A DNA stretch of 64,000 nucleotides from Odontesthes bonariensis (Eukaryota; Chordata; Actinopteri; Atheriniformes; Atherinopsidae): NCBI RefSeq assembly GCF_027942865.1, contig NC_134507.1, forward strand, positions 31,230,447-31,294,446, given 5' to 3'. The notes under the pieces are model-generated. The model made no database searches. It was not told the origin of the DNA and saw only the letters and a program-made list of their open reading frames with translations. The translations under genes were made by a program, and so were the position numbers. Each line of letters starts with the position of its first letter. Position 1 is the first letter of the stretch. Of the stretch, positions 42,357 through 53,339 are shown in pieces.

Positions 42357-43567
42357 CTTTCTTTTAGTGATTCATTGCGAGTCATGGAATTCCCTTAAAA
42401 GGGCTTTGTGAGTGTCTTTGTAAGTGTTAATGAAGTCATTTAGTCTGGTCAGTCGTCTTCCTTTAAAGCAGATTTTTTTCAAGTCCCACTGACTCTTTTC
42501 CATCACTCCCTGTGTCTTGTTGTCTTGCGTGAAATTCTGATAAAAACAAAAGAACAATTATTGTGTTACCAAATTATTGTGTAAAATGCATTCCACTCCG
42601 TTACACCATAACGTTACAATCAAAAGTTTAAAATGTCAGGAACCGTAAGAGAAAGCAATTATTGTGAAAAAGGCATCTTCTACTTTACTATACTTTATGA
42701 CTAAAGTAATAGGTTTAAACTCTCCATGAAATTTCTAATATTCATCCAATTTATACTTCACCTGGCTTTTTTTCACTGATATCTTGGCAAATTTCTTTGA
42801 GAAGTTCTGATAGGGGAGCCCTTCACCATGCCTGCCGATGTCACCTGAAGATGTAAAACGTTACTTTTAGATCATTTTTGGACACAGTTAAAGGACACAT
42901 CTCTGCATACATTGTACTCAATCAGAACTGACTGGGTTAATCCTCAGGGGACTGTGAATGTGCTTACCAAAGGTCTCAACAATACACCCAATATACATTG
43001 ACATGTAGATTTTCATCAAATGTTGGTGGGAGAGGTAAGGTGATTTGATGTTTAGGATGGAGGAATAAGAACAGAGTCACCACAGCAATCCACTAATTGT
43101 ATTTCCTAATAGCTGACATTTTGACTTGATGTTTACAGGAAACTCGCAAGGTTCATGACCCTTGAATTTATTAACTTGATTTCATGTCAATCAAACAAAT
43201 AGATGGCAAGATATGTTGCCTTTGAGCAAAGCCAGTGTTAGTTACTGCACTGGCAGTGGGACAAAAATGTTAGGGACAGCTGACAAACAATTTTGGGTTT
43301 TTTAACCATAAATATTTTTAGGTTATTAATTGGTCTCATCAAAAATGAAAACATTTAAAAGTGTAACTGACCCAGCATCATACTTGTCCAAAGAGCTGCC
43401 TGAGGCAAGAAGTAAGCTGCCAATAACGAGATGAATGTCTCAGAGTAATAGACATTAGGATCCCCTTCTTTGTCTAGGGGTGCGTTGTTTATGACATCCA
43501 TGAAGTGTTGTTGAAATGGTGTTGGACCGAAGGTGTCCTAAAAGAAGAAAAAGAAAAAAAGTGTATA

Positions 43568-43617
<50 letters not shown>

Positions 43618-43901
43618 TTTCAAAGTCGATTAACAAAAGACATTATTTCAAATCATTAATTAGAGATTTAGTGGGTACCTCAAGGTCCTCAGGAACAATG
43701 CTGCTGTCATCAACAGTTGAGTCCCCAATGGTTGCCAGCATTGTTTGAATGTTGTTGAGGTGCTTCTCAACATTTTCTGAGCTGCACGGGCTGGAGAAGA
43801 TGACAGTGCAGCTGAGGAGCCTTTCATCTAACTCACCAATGGAACTAGCTGATGTCAACAGTCCAAACACATGCATGGCCAGCTTGTAGTTCTTGGGCGC
43901 A
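42357..43901 (-). CDS. Middle exons of the transposase-like gene
   Basis: Four exons follow the catalytic exon. 43901-43679 starts APKNYKLAMHVFGLL. 43537-43372 carries FISLLAAYFLPQAALWTSMM, a helix often seen after the catalytic core in this protein type. 42844-42762 carries GDIGRHGEGLPYQNFSKK. 42536-42357 carries QWDLKKICFKGRRLTRLNDF. All phases agree. The last has an in-frame TGA (42372-42374) just before a consensus donor (AAAG then GTGAG), so either translation ends here or the stop is a recent mutation. A (TA)n microsatellite sits in the intron at 43565-43613. Confidence 0.5.
43563..43614. repeat. (TA)n microsatellite
   Basis: About 25 TA repeats within an intron of the transposase-like gene, starting GTATATATATG. 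Confidence 0.95.
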
Positions 43902-43997
43902 CTACGAGAGAAATACAAATTATCGCATTGTCTTCATAAACACTTAGTTGCTAATAGTGTAGATATCTGCATTCTTGAAAAAAAGTGTTTCACTTAC

Positions 43998-44958
43998 TGC
44001 TTTTTGCACAAAGTTTTTGCATTTTTCATGATGTGACTGAGACAGCGGTGGAGGATAGGATGGCTGAAGTCTTGAGCAGTGCCTTTCCCTGTTAGTATGG
44101 TATAATAACTGTGGAGCAAGGCATTGAGGTTTGTTTTGCAGAAAGCCATCGTTAAGGCCTGCATGAGAACCATGGAGCCATCACACATAACCATGGGTGG
44201 AATGATGTTTTGTCCATGTTGTTTGGCATGATCTGTCTGAAAGGAAGTAAGAAAATAAAGGACAGAGGCCGTTGTGTGGTCACAGGTCACTAACGTAGCA
44301 ACAGGAAGAGGAGAGGAACCCTTCTTTGTGTTTCTGACCACCAACTCATACACATAAAAAGGACCCTCGCAGTGTTTGGATTTCTTAATAATGCTTCCAG
44401 TTGCATCTAGGTGCACTATGTCCTCTTTGGATCGGTTGTGGAATATGCTGATGCTTCTCTTGGACCAAAGCATCACACCCTTTGGATGAAGTATCACTTT
44501 CTGAAGCACTTCATCAGGTTCATCTTTTTCTGCTTCCACCATCTTCAGGAGACTAAGAGTTTCATTTTTATGTTTCCTTTCCTTCATTCTTTGTCGATAT
44601 GAAATGGATTTAAGAACACCTGATGATGGTGCTTCATCTCTACAACCTGACTCAACCACTGATTCCTCCAGTTTTTCCAAGCTTTCAAGATAAAATGCCC
44701 TTGGGAGAGTGTTTAGAAGTTGCTGGTGTATTATTTTTTTGATTGTCTGCTCTGACGGGTCGCTTTTGCAGCTCTGTTTTACTACGCACTGCTGTTTCGC
44801 CTCTGAAGTACACATCTGCTTTAAGTGTGGTCTCACTGTGCACAATGACATCAATTTCCACTGGGCAGTCACTGAACAAGCAATGTGCAGCGCATTTAAA
44901 AACAGGTGCATTCCTGGTTGATCCACGAACTTTGACCCGGTGTCCTGAAAATGCAAAA
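43998..44958 (-). CDS. Transposase catalytic exon (RNase H-like fold)
   Basis: The frame encodes about 320 residues. Near the start is a conserved block, GSKFVDQPGMHLFLNALHIA. A catalytic core follows: VHLDATGSIIKK (Asp at about 184), PVATLVTCDHTTASVLYFL, PPMVMCDGSMVLMQALT (Asp at about 259) and HRCLSHIMKNAKTLC (His/Cys at about 304-306). Spacing and motifs are those of DDE-type transposases of fish elements in the MULE-like spectrum. The third acidic residue is not identified and would lie in a later exon. The donor at 43997 (GTAAGT) joins in phase to the exon ending EDLE at 43679. The acceptor could be at 44958 or 44944; only the former matches the phase of the preceding exon. Confidence 0.65.
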
Positions 44959-45347
44959 CTGCAATGTGGATTAATTTTATTGATTTTTATTTTAGTCCAT
45001 TGTAGTCACTTGAAGTGGTCCTTCTTTTGAGTTTTCCGTAGTTTTGTCCAAGCATTGCGAGGAACAAAAAAAATGAAGGTGGTGCTGGAAGACTCTGTAT
45101 AAAGAATTCCTCTTCTTTGTCAGTGTCATCATCTTCATTGTCACTCCAACTGTCACTGTCTTCTTTTTGGACCTGCAAGACAAAAAAATAGTAATTTATG
45201 AAACTATATTTTGTTTGTAAAGTAGTTGGCCACATTTTATTGTGTAATGATTTGAGATTAAACATTTGAGATGGATTTGTAAAGCCGGCTACGAGTAGTA
45301 AACATAGTAATAAATGTGTACCATATGTATTAAATGTAATTCCTTAC

Positions 45348-45856
45348 ATATTCCTCTGGCTGGGCATATGTCATCTCCTGTGCAAAATCCTCTTTTAAGT
45401 CTCCCTCCTCTTGTATTAAGTCATTTTTCATTGGATGTTGATTTATATCTTCTTCCTTTTCAAAAACATCCATCTCTTGTGTGTCTTCGTCCTCTTGTGC
45501 AGCTTCCATCCGTGGTGCATCTTCTTCTTTTTGAACCATTTGTATCACCTTTGATTCCTTTTTATTTCCATCCTCTTCAAACTCTTTGTCTTTTAAAGCT
45601 CTGTCCTTTTCATTATCCTCTTTTTTTATGTCCTCATTGTGAACAACTCTCAACTCAAGTGCATCTTCACACTCTTGTGTTAGGTCTTTTTCCTGTGCAT
45701 CCTCTCCTGTTATGTTATTATTACTTTGGACATCGCACCTCTCCTGTTCATCTTCTTTCTCTGGTACGAGTTCTGGTACATCATAGTTGTCCTCAACAGT
45801 GTCAGACTGAGCCTGATATTTAAAACATGAAAAACAGTTTAAAAATATACTATTAC

Positions 45857-45938
<82 letters not shown>

Positions 45939-46145
45939 TTGGCAGACCTTAATACTTCTAATGTGTGCCCTCTTCAGTCGATATCTATTTGTCGATGTGT
46001 TCGGTACACCCAAAGCAGTGCACAGTTCTGGCCAGAAGTTATGCTCGCTTGATGGACATTCCCCTGTTTTCTGCTCAGATAAGGAATCCTTAAGTTTCCG
46101 GATGTGCTTTGAAATATCCTCATGAGCTATATATTTTCTTTTGGA
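45348..46145 (-). CDS. N-terminal exons of the transposase-like gene (basic motif, acidic linker)
   Basis: Exon 46145-45948 (66 codons) begins SKRKYIAHEDISKHIRKLKD and contains HNFWPELCTALGVP and a basic RYRLKRAHIRSIK end. Exon 45812-45348 (155 codons) is a Glu/Asp/Lys-rich low-complexity segment with repeated EDxQE-type words. The two are separated by an intron that holds a (GATA)n microsatellite. The first part may be a DNA-binding region, the second a spacer. A tiny upstream exon at 46357-46333 is phase-compatible, but the true start codon is not identified. No ATG begins the longer frame: position 46163 is GTG within the acceptor tract. Confidence 0.5.
45857..45938. repeat. (GATA)n microsatellite
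   Basis: About 20 perfect GATA repeats in the intron between exons 46145-45948 and 45812-45348 of the transposase-like gene. On the minus strand it gives a spurious open frame of repeated YLSI. Confidence 0.97.
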
Positions 46146-46439
46146 CTGTTGAGGCAAAAGCACATTTTTGTACCAGTGATAAACAGGTATGTTTTACACG
46201 TAAATATAATATAAAAATATATTATAAAACACAAATAATTTGCCAGCTTAAAATGTTTTGTTATTGTCAAAAATGATTTGCCTCTCTTAGTGCATATTCA
46301 AATTTGGAAATGCATTAGAGTCTGATTCTTACCTTTCCAAATGTTTTGAAGACAATTCTAGATGGAAAATATTTAAGAAAAAAGCACAATTCAGTTCATT
46401 TTTCACGTAACTAATTAAATCGGGGCTCAGTAATATATG

Positions 46440-47540
46440 GGGTTTGTTTACCATGCAATACACACCCCAAAGCTGTAGGGGGAGCTCCGTAGAAAATAAG
46501 CAACAGTCTAGCCAGACTGTCGTAAACCCACCAGAGGCAATTTACGGTTTATTTTTCAAGACACTGGCAGAGAGTTGGAGAAGTAGAGATGCTTAACTCG
46601 AATCTTTTGGGCAATCCGGGCTGATTGGATCATTTCGAGGAGGGGATTCGAGTTATACTGACCACTTGAATCACTTGAGTCACTTATTAAAAAAAAAAAA
46701 AAAAACCCTTTCTGCCGTTTAGTGGCTATACGCCTCGCCTTTTTTTGGTCCCATTTATCAATTCATTTTGATAAATCAAAGAGCAGCCTACGGCTACAAG
46801 TTCCTTCATTTATTTTTGTCAAGTAATAATTCAATGCCATTTTATCTGAAAGCCAGACACAACAGCTAGTGTGTGCATTTACACAGCGACAAATGTGGTA
46901 GCATTAGGTGAGGCAATGCTGAGTTTAGACCTACAAGTAAACAACATGGAATGATCTTGCCCTCCCTATATCACTAAATGATTATTTTTCAACGACTGTA
47001 CAAGATGCATGAAGCCACGCTAACCGAGCCTGTAGCTGCCTGTAGCTGCCGACTGGGTGCTCGCTCGTCAAGACGAAACTTAAAAAGCTCCGAGTTGGCA
47101 TGGATCCGCTACTTGCCCGTCTGACCGCTGAATCGCTGGCTCTGGGTGACTCAGCGGTCAGACGGGCAAGTAGCGGTGGTTCTGCCATCACAACATCTAT
47201 TACAAACTATATTACAACTCTAGAAGCTAACCGCATTCAATTTAGACGTCGACAGCTAATGGAGAGGGGGTGTGTCTATCAGGCTACCTGGCTCGGCTCA
47301 GAGTCCTTTACGACCTGCCGTGAAGCAGTAGTTCTCGGCTCTCGTGTGTCGCGAGACTTCCAGAGCTAAACAAAGCACGCGCCGCCACAGGTAAAGTTGC
47401 AAGCGCTGTTTCGGGCTAGGGCCACCAGATGGAGATGGAAATGTCACCGTTTTCATTGGAACGGGTCAGCCAAGCAATCTGATGATTGCCAAGCAATTTT
47501 ATGACCATGAAAAAGTTGCATAGCATGTCTTTAAGAACAG
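46440..47540. mobile_element. Probable non-autonomous element with internal 26-bp perfect hairpin
   Basis: Bounded on the right by sequence typical of a DNA-element terminus (GTTGCATAGCATGTCTTTAA). It contains perfect inverted arms at 47106-47131 and 47151-47176 around a 19-nt loop. The overlapping frames on both strands (46982-47191 minus, 47100-47369 plus) both read through the hairpin and are probably fortuitous. The left end of the element is not defined. Confidence 0.4.
47106..47176. repeat. Perfect 26-bp inverted repeat, 19-nt loop
   Basis: The left arm CCGCTACTTGCCCGTCTGAC plus CGCTGA is exactly complementary to the right arm TCAGCGGTCAGACGGGCAAG plus TAGCGG. The arms are GC-rich, unlike the AT-rich flanks. 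Confidence 0.95.
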
Positions 47541-48227
47541 TTAGTATTAATAGTAGGGAACTTAGGCAATTCTTTAGTCTATTTCATGATAATATTTTCC
47601 TAGACACTAACGATATAAATGTTGTCCAATTCCCATAAAACAACAACACTGTTATTAAAAAAACAAAGAGCGCCTAAACAAGAATCAAAAGCAAGCACAA
47701 AAAGTTCATATCGGTATGAAAAAAACAAACTCACCCATATTTTCCCTTCTTCTCCGTCATTCTTTCAGATCAATAGAAATAAATTTCCACTGAGAAGAAA
47801 CGAGGAGTTGCGATTCAATATTTGGAGGGTTAGTCAATTAAGCTCGGCCGATAGGATAGAGTAATGCATGCATGCATTGAAGGCACGCGTTACCCATGTA
47901 GGCTAATTACAACTCTCGTGATTGAACATGTGAGGTACTGCTCATGCGTACAGTCATGCAGGATATTTACCTATGGGTGATCACTGCGTGTTTATCCAGG
48001 TGGCCTCTTAGTCTTCCTTGTTTAATTTCACATTAATTGTCTATATTTCACATTTTATGCTTTTTCTCCTTCTACTACTTTTAATATTTTCTTATATTAA
48101 GACTTTTTTTTATTCAGTGTTTACTGTTTATTTTTTATTTTACTGTGTTGTTAGGGAGACTCAGAGTCACGAAATTTTAATTCCGATTATGTCTGAGCAT
48201 GTATTACAAGTATTTAAAACATTACAA

Positions 48228-48717
48228 CAATACATGCCCAGTAATATTGTTGTAATGTTTTAAATACTTGAACGCAGTTTTTCTAAAGAAGATAATTGTT
48301 TTGTATATGGGATTATCGTCCATTGACTCTTTTGGGCTTTCACATTCGCGAGTGTACAACTAACCGGTAAGTGACATGCTGTTTATAAAGTTGTTTTGTA
48401 ACGTCCCCATGCCAGTAATGTGAGAACCATGCATATGGTTTTGATGGTAAGGGTTGTGACTTTATTGTCGGATGGTTTATAAAGTGGTGTGACGTTTCTG
48501 CAGTGTGCAAGTTGTTGTTTTACGTGGAAGGTTTAGCACTTGCCCCTAGCCACCACGTATTAGCCTCGCATGACAGGCTGCCCAAACAGCGCTATCTCCA
48601 CACAGGGAGCGCCGATTTGCACCGGTCTGTGTCCTACTGTCAGTATTTGACAACCTCTAGCAATGGAAATGCGCTTCAAATGCCCCGGAGTTCCCCTTTA
48701 AAGGGCTTTATAAATAA
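48228..48717. mobile_element. Interspersed element, copy 1 (TTAA-type end)
   Basis: Shares nearly all of its sequence with 60822-61298: it starts CAATACATGCCCAGTAATAT and runs through GTAACGTCCCCATGCCAGTA, TTTTACGTGGAAGG and CGTATTAGCCTCGCATGACA to GGAGTTCCCCTTTAA. An L2-like tail (GGGCTTTATAAATAAAGTTG with repeated AGTTG) follows directly at 48707-48735. No transposase frame. Confidence 0.7.
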
Positions 48718-48915
48718 AGTTGAGTTGAGTTTACCTTACTTGTGGACTACAGGTGGAAATTAGCAAATGTTGCTACAACCTGGCACAAGGCATCTCTTCT
48801 CTCACGATTAATGCTTTTGTGCATTGTCCCTGTTTTAAATAAATGAAAATGAAACCTGGGACTCTCTCATTGCATCATGTTCGTGTTCTCAAACCCGTCC
48901 TGCTGTCGCCTTCAG

Positions 48916-49638
48916 GAACAACCCCTCAGCGACGGAAGTTTGTGTATCCTCGACAGCTGAACAAGTCGCGGAGCCGCTGCGAGCTGCTGGAGAACCTCCG
49001 GAGGCAGCAGGAGAGCCTCAGGAGACAGGAGGAGGAGCTGCAGGCCACCATGGAGGAGGAGGAGGAGGAGCTGGAGCTGGAAGAGGACAAACTCAGCCAG
49101 GTGGACCGCGTATGTTCGCACTTTTTCTTTTTCAGCTCCTCAAACATGGACATCAGAACCACGATGAGCTCACCAGACACTTCGAGTTTCTTCACTTTTC
49201 ACTGAATCCTCTTCTCCAGCTTCTGTTTCCTCATTCTTCCCTCATATTTCACTCATCTGTTTTTGTTTCCAGGACTCTCTGGAGGACGAGATGAGCAACG
49301 GTAACGAAAGCTCGGCCTCAGGGCCCTCCTTCATCGACGAGAACCTCGTCTTCAACCAGAGCATACGCGTTCCTTTCTTCAAGGTGAGCTGGAAGTAAAA
49401 CCTCAACCCTTTTACCATCCGTTTCCTTTCTCCAGCTGGAGAGGATTCAGCATTTCTGATGTCGTTTCAAACAAACGGAGGGAAATGAAGCTGTGCCGTG
49501 TTGGTTATTGTGTTTTCTTTACTTCCCCAGCAGAAGAAGGGCAGTAAAAAGGACTCAAAGATCCTCTCCAAGCCAAAAGCATCAGAGAACGACTCCACTC
49601 CTCAGAAATCCAAACTGCCACTCCGCTGTCAGAACTGA
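48916..49638 (+). CDS. kif11: kif11 C-terminal exons (kinesin-5 / Eg5 tail)
   Basis: Three exons with GT-AG borders and agreeing phases: 48916-49109, 49273-49383, 49531-49638. The first encodes the BimC box TTPQRRKFVYPRQL, in which the Thr-Pro is the conserved Cdk1 site that sends kinesin-5 to the spindle, then an Arg/Glu-rich coiled coil. The second encodes FNQSIRVPFFK. The third ends KSKLPLRCQN at a stop (49636-49638). The human protein ends with the same order (TTPQR, VPFF-KK, SRLPLR). An AATAAA at 49737-49742 gives the 3' end. The motor and most of the stalk are not upstream on this strand; upstream there is only repeat DNA, and other kif11 parts occur to the right in the wrong order (55.3 and 61.5 kb). 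Possibly a real gene end with an assembly or rearrangement problem. Confidence 0.8.
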
Positions 49639-49736
49639 AGCAGCTTCGATGTCTTTTAAAATAACATTATTACTGGTTTTATTGTCTTTTAAGTGTGAAG
49701 ATGTAATGACATGTCTCGTTTACTTGTAAAAATTGA

Positions 49737-49742
49737 AATAAA
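49737..49742 (+). terminator. Polyadenylation signal of the kif11 3' end
   Basis: AATAAA about 100 bp after the kif11 stop codon, followed by a T/G-rich stretch (TTAGTTGTTGGTTTT) fitting a downstream element. Confidence 0.65.
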
Positions 49743-49948
49743 CGCCTGTTTTATACCTCTGTTAGTTGTTGGTTTTAAGTGTGAGTGGAAAAAAGTGACC
49801 TGATGAATCATCTTCAGCTCTAAGTTGGAGTGATTTTGTCTGAAATGAGGAACCAAATGGAAAAGGAAGCATCAGTCAGTCCCAGAATGATTAAAGCCTG
49901 ATTTATGGTCGTAGAGCCTCCCGTATTACTACTGCATTTCTGATTTAT

Positions 49949-50870
49949 TTAGGTAAGATGAGTGGAAAAGGAGTCTTCAGGAACAGTTCTCCAGGCTTCT
50001 TGAAGGACATCCCAAAGCTCTTCTTTGGATGTGGGCTGCCTTTTGTTGCGTTCTCTGCCAACATGATCCCACACTGCTTCAGTAATGTTGAGCTCCGGGC
50101 TCTGGGGAGGATTCATCCCTCCATCAGACCTGCTGCCACTGATTTTCAGCCCACTTCTTGTGTCCTTTGGCACAGCTCAGCCTTTTCTCCCTGTTTCCCT
50201 TCCTTAAGAACGGCTTCTTGACAGCCACCCTTCCATGGAGCCCATTTCTGATGAGGCTTGGGCCAACAGCTGATGGATCAGCTGAAGGTCCAGATGCATC
50301 TCTCAGCTCCTGTGTCAGGTCTTTGCTGGATTTTTTCCTCTTTCTTAAGGACATCACTTTCAGATCCTGTTCATCTGCTGTAGATAGTTCTTTAGGCCTG
50401 ACACTTCTTCTTTTGTCCTCCACTTGTCCAGTTTCCTCAAATGTTTTAAGGACACGCTGCACAGCATGCTGAGATATGCCAAGTTTTCAGCTAACAGCTC
50501 TTTGGGAATCACCTTGTTGCTGCAGAAATCCTGTTTTCTGTCTGTCAGACTGTGTTATCTTTGCTGTTTTTCACAGATGCAGCTAAAGAAATGGGAACAA
50601 ATGATGTGTCTCTGTGACAGGCTGCTGGGAACAAAGTGCCTAAAGATCTAGTTTAAAATGGCTTCTTTGCTAAGTTGTCTGTTCTGTGTGGACACAACAC
50701 TGGCTCATCCCTTGAGTTAAGAGCCTTTTTCCTGCCTGAATGGTTCATAGCTCAGAGTTAAGTGGCTTAACAAAGAAAAACTGGACTGAAAATGAGTGAA
50801 AAAGCAGGAAAATGTCCAGAAAAAATTTAAAAGACCTTCAGGAAGCTGGAGAACTGTTGATCAGGACCAC
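49949..50870 (-). mobile_element. Tc1/mariner-like element with internal deletion
   Basis: A minus-strand frame (50462 down) encodes the N-terminal helix-turn-helix part of a Tc1-type transposase ([32 protein letters not shown]). It then jumps to a short segment (GMNPPQSPELNITEAVWDHV, PTSKEELWDVLQEAWRTVPE) that is the normal C-terminal end with the last catalytic acidic region. The central DDE part is missing. 50352-50870 matches 21978-22520. Confidence 0.75.
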
Positions 50871-50879
50871 TGTGGCATG

Positions 50880-52090
50880 AAAAGAAGGAATTATCATGTG
50901 GTTGCAGGCAAGTGAACAGAATTTTTCTCTTCTATTAAACATTTTGACAAGAGCTGGCATGTATCCATGTGCATTATTCTGTCTGTGTGTGTGTGTGTTC
51001 AGTTTTTTTAAGGTATAATCCCTATGATATAGATCAGTGAGCAGTGACTTGACCTATTACAGGACTTGACTTGAAAGCTAAGACTTGAGACTTGCACATG
51101 TGTGACTTGGTCCCATCTCCGTTATTCTCGTTATGTTCAGGTACTGCAACTCTAAAGCCCAATTTATGGTCGGTGACGCAAGACGCAACGCAAGCCCTTG
51201 CGCGGTTGCAAGCCTCCCTTTGCGTGCTTGCGTGTGTCACCTCAATTTTATAAACTTCACGCAAGACGCAAGCCACTATCTACATCACATCCGGCGGCGT
51301 GTTCATCTTCCGGTTTCATCCCCTAATAAAAGACCGCTGTTTTCAAACGCCATGGTAGAAAGTGAAGGAGAAGAAGAAGCATGAATCCACTCGAAGATAG
51401 ACTTGCCGAAGAGGTCCATAGCTTAGATATGTGGAGTTGAGGGCAGAAGCAGAGCAGCTGTACACTTTTTAACTCACCAAGTCCAGTTCTGTAACTGTAA
51501 TATAACACTCCCGAACACAGTCAGGTTGAAAAAAAAAAGAAAAAAAATTGCGGAAAGCTCCTTCTCCAAAATTGGAAAAATGTTTTAGACAGCAGGTAGA
51601 CTTTGAATCGTCAATTTTCTCTTATCTTTCTCTCTTTCACAGCACAACCCTTCTAGCTTCTTCATGAAATACATGAAGTATTAAGAAGTACATAACATGA
51701 AATACAGAATTCCTACTGTCTGTAATTCTGACTTTTTATATTTTTAACTTTTTAAAGATGTATTTATTCTCTATTTATTTATTTACTTCCTATTTATCCA
51801 TTTGAGAACTATTTTTATGAAAAGGCTTATTTTTAGTGAGGGTTATTTTAACTTGGGTTACAGAAGTGTCAGATGAGCCAGTAAAGTCCAGTCAGTGGAT
51901 TTGGATTAGAAGAAGCAATAGCAGCTGGGGGCCCAGCAGGGGGAGCACTTAGGGAAAACAGACTTTTGAAAAAGCAAAGAAGAAGTTCAAGATATTTAAG
52001 TGGAGGGTTTGGCCCATGTGATCCTTTTGAAACCAGGCGGCCATTTTGGGTGAGTTGGCTTGGAGTGAGTTGTATGGCTTTGTTTTTGCT
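50880..52090. other. Repeat-like intergenic DNA, no gene
   Basis: Contains a stretch rich in ACGCAAG/CTTGCGT words at 51160-51265 with inverted character (probable DNA-element remnant) and a short (TG)n near 50985. No exon was recognised. Confidence 0.35.
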
Positions 52091-52101
52091 GGCATTCTTA
52101 G

Positions 52102-53327
52102 TAGTGATGGCAAAATGAGGCTTTGTGAACCAATGAGGCTTTCCAGCCCAAAGGTTCGCCAAAAGGTTCATTACCCGAAGCCTCATTGAAACGGTCTCTC
52201 TAGTGACACCTGCTGTGCAAAAGGAATATATGACAGACTAAATTAACTCAGTTAGAGCATCCTGCAATATAAAATAAACAATTTTTGTCACTGTGTCTCA
52301 ATGAAAATAAATGTGTGAAAACTGCATATATGGAAGTATTATTGAGTGCTATGGTGTTGATCACTCAAATGAAATATATCAATGATGTAGGCTACACTGA
52401 CTACAGTGCTTATGGAACTGGGAGTATGAAAGTGCTTATGGGACCGGGAGTCAGGAATGAACTGTAACCGAGCAGTATGGGCAACAGACAAATATAAGTT
52501 ATTGTTTTTTATTTAAAAAAATGTGTGTCAATAACGTTGCGGTTTAATATGCCCAGAAGAAAAAAGAGCGACAACAACTACCGATAACAATGTTCTTCTC
52601 TCGAATAAACACACCTGCACCGCGGGCTTTAGAAGAAAAAAAACGCTGAGTCAGGAATGCAGCGGCTCAGTCAGAAGAGCAGTGAAATACACGCGAGTCA
52701 CTATTTGTCCTACTGTATTTTGTATTTTGTTTTCATAATCATTTTTCATTTTCTCCCGTTCTAATCCAATGACTCGGGTCGCGGTGGGGCGGTGCTGATC
52801 TCCGCAATTTGAAGCCTTCAGTTCGTATTGATGATTCAAATTATTATGTTACAGTAGGCCTACAGTAGTTATTTGTAAAAAAAAAATAAAGGTTACTACT
52901 TCACGGATTTCGCCTATCACGGGTTCTTTTTGGAACGTAACCCCCGCGAAAAACGAGGGTTCATATCCTATATAACTATTCTAACACTATTCTAACCTAA
53001 TTACGATATATTCTAAATGCAGTATAATAGATGATATAATAACTGAACTTAACCACTAACTCTGATACAACCAACGCACACTCTACCTCTCACCAATGCC
53101 AAACGCCAACTCAAAACCCTCGAAGTGCCGCAAGGTTCAAACCCTTTTTATGCCATAGTGACGCTCAAAATGAATCAGTGACGTGTACACTGAATCCGAG
53201 GCCTCGTTTGTCATCAGTCACGTGATTTTTATGGAAACGATACAAGCCTCGAACCAACGCTTCATCTGGCTCGCCCCTTTTTGCTCGACACATGCTCCGA
53301 GGCCTCGCTTCAAACGCCACATCACTA
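52102..53327. mobile_element. hAT element, 8-bp TSD, with nested Tigger fragment
   Basis: The left end TAGTGATGGCAAAATGAGGC and the right end GCCTCGCTTCAAACGCCACA-TCACTA are inverted repeats. Perfect 8-bp target duplications ATTCTTAG lie at 52094-52101 and 53328-53335. Subterminal GAGGC/GCCTC words repeat on both sides. The interior contains a Tigger-like fragment (52515-52962) and no transposase frame. Confidence 0.85.
52515..52962. mobile_element. Truncated Tigger-like copy
   Basis: Matches the interior and right half of the element at 17362-18097, including the terminus CGCGAAAAACGAGGGTTCA at 52962. The left end is missing. Confidence 0.75.
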
Positions 53328-53339
53328 ATTCTTAGTGAT

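Larger units (their letters stand above)
39105..46357 (-). mobile_element. Transposon-like multi-exon gene: transposase + Ulp1 protease + PHD finger
   Basis: A minus-strand exon series with GT-AG borders and mostly matching phases: 46357-46333 (tentative), 46145-45948, 45812-45348, 45172-45010, 44958-43998, 43901-43679, 43537-43372, 42844-42762, 42536-42357, about 41405-41344, 41207-41091, 40917-40801, 40468-39893, and 39337-39105. The protein runs from a Lys/acidic N-terminus to an RNase H-like catalytic block, a linker, a C48/Ulp1-type protease and a PHD finger. The layout recalls DNA transposons whose transposase carries an Ulp1 domain (KDZ/Zisupton and some MULE-like groups), but I did not find the element's terminal inverted repeats and do not assign a superfamily. 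An in-frame TGA at 42372-42374 in the ninth exon and a MITE before the PHD part suggest decay, or two separate ORFs. Confidence 0.6.

Noticed and set aside
45857-45938. Coding repeat YLSIYLSI in the transposase-like gene
   Set aside because: It is the (GATA)n microsatellite in an intron bounded by consensus splice sites.
46982-47369. Two opposite-strand short ORFs sharing LLARLTAES / SAVRRASSG words
   Set aside because: They mirror each other because of the 26-bp hairpin; no independent support for coding.
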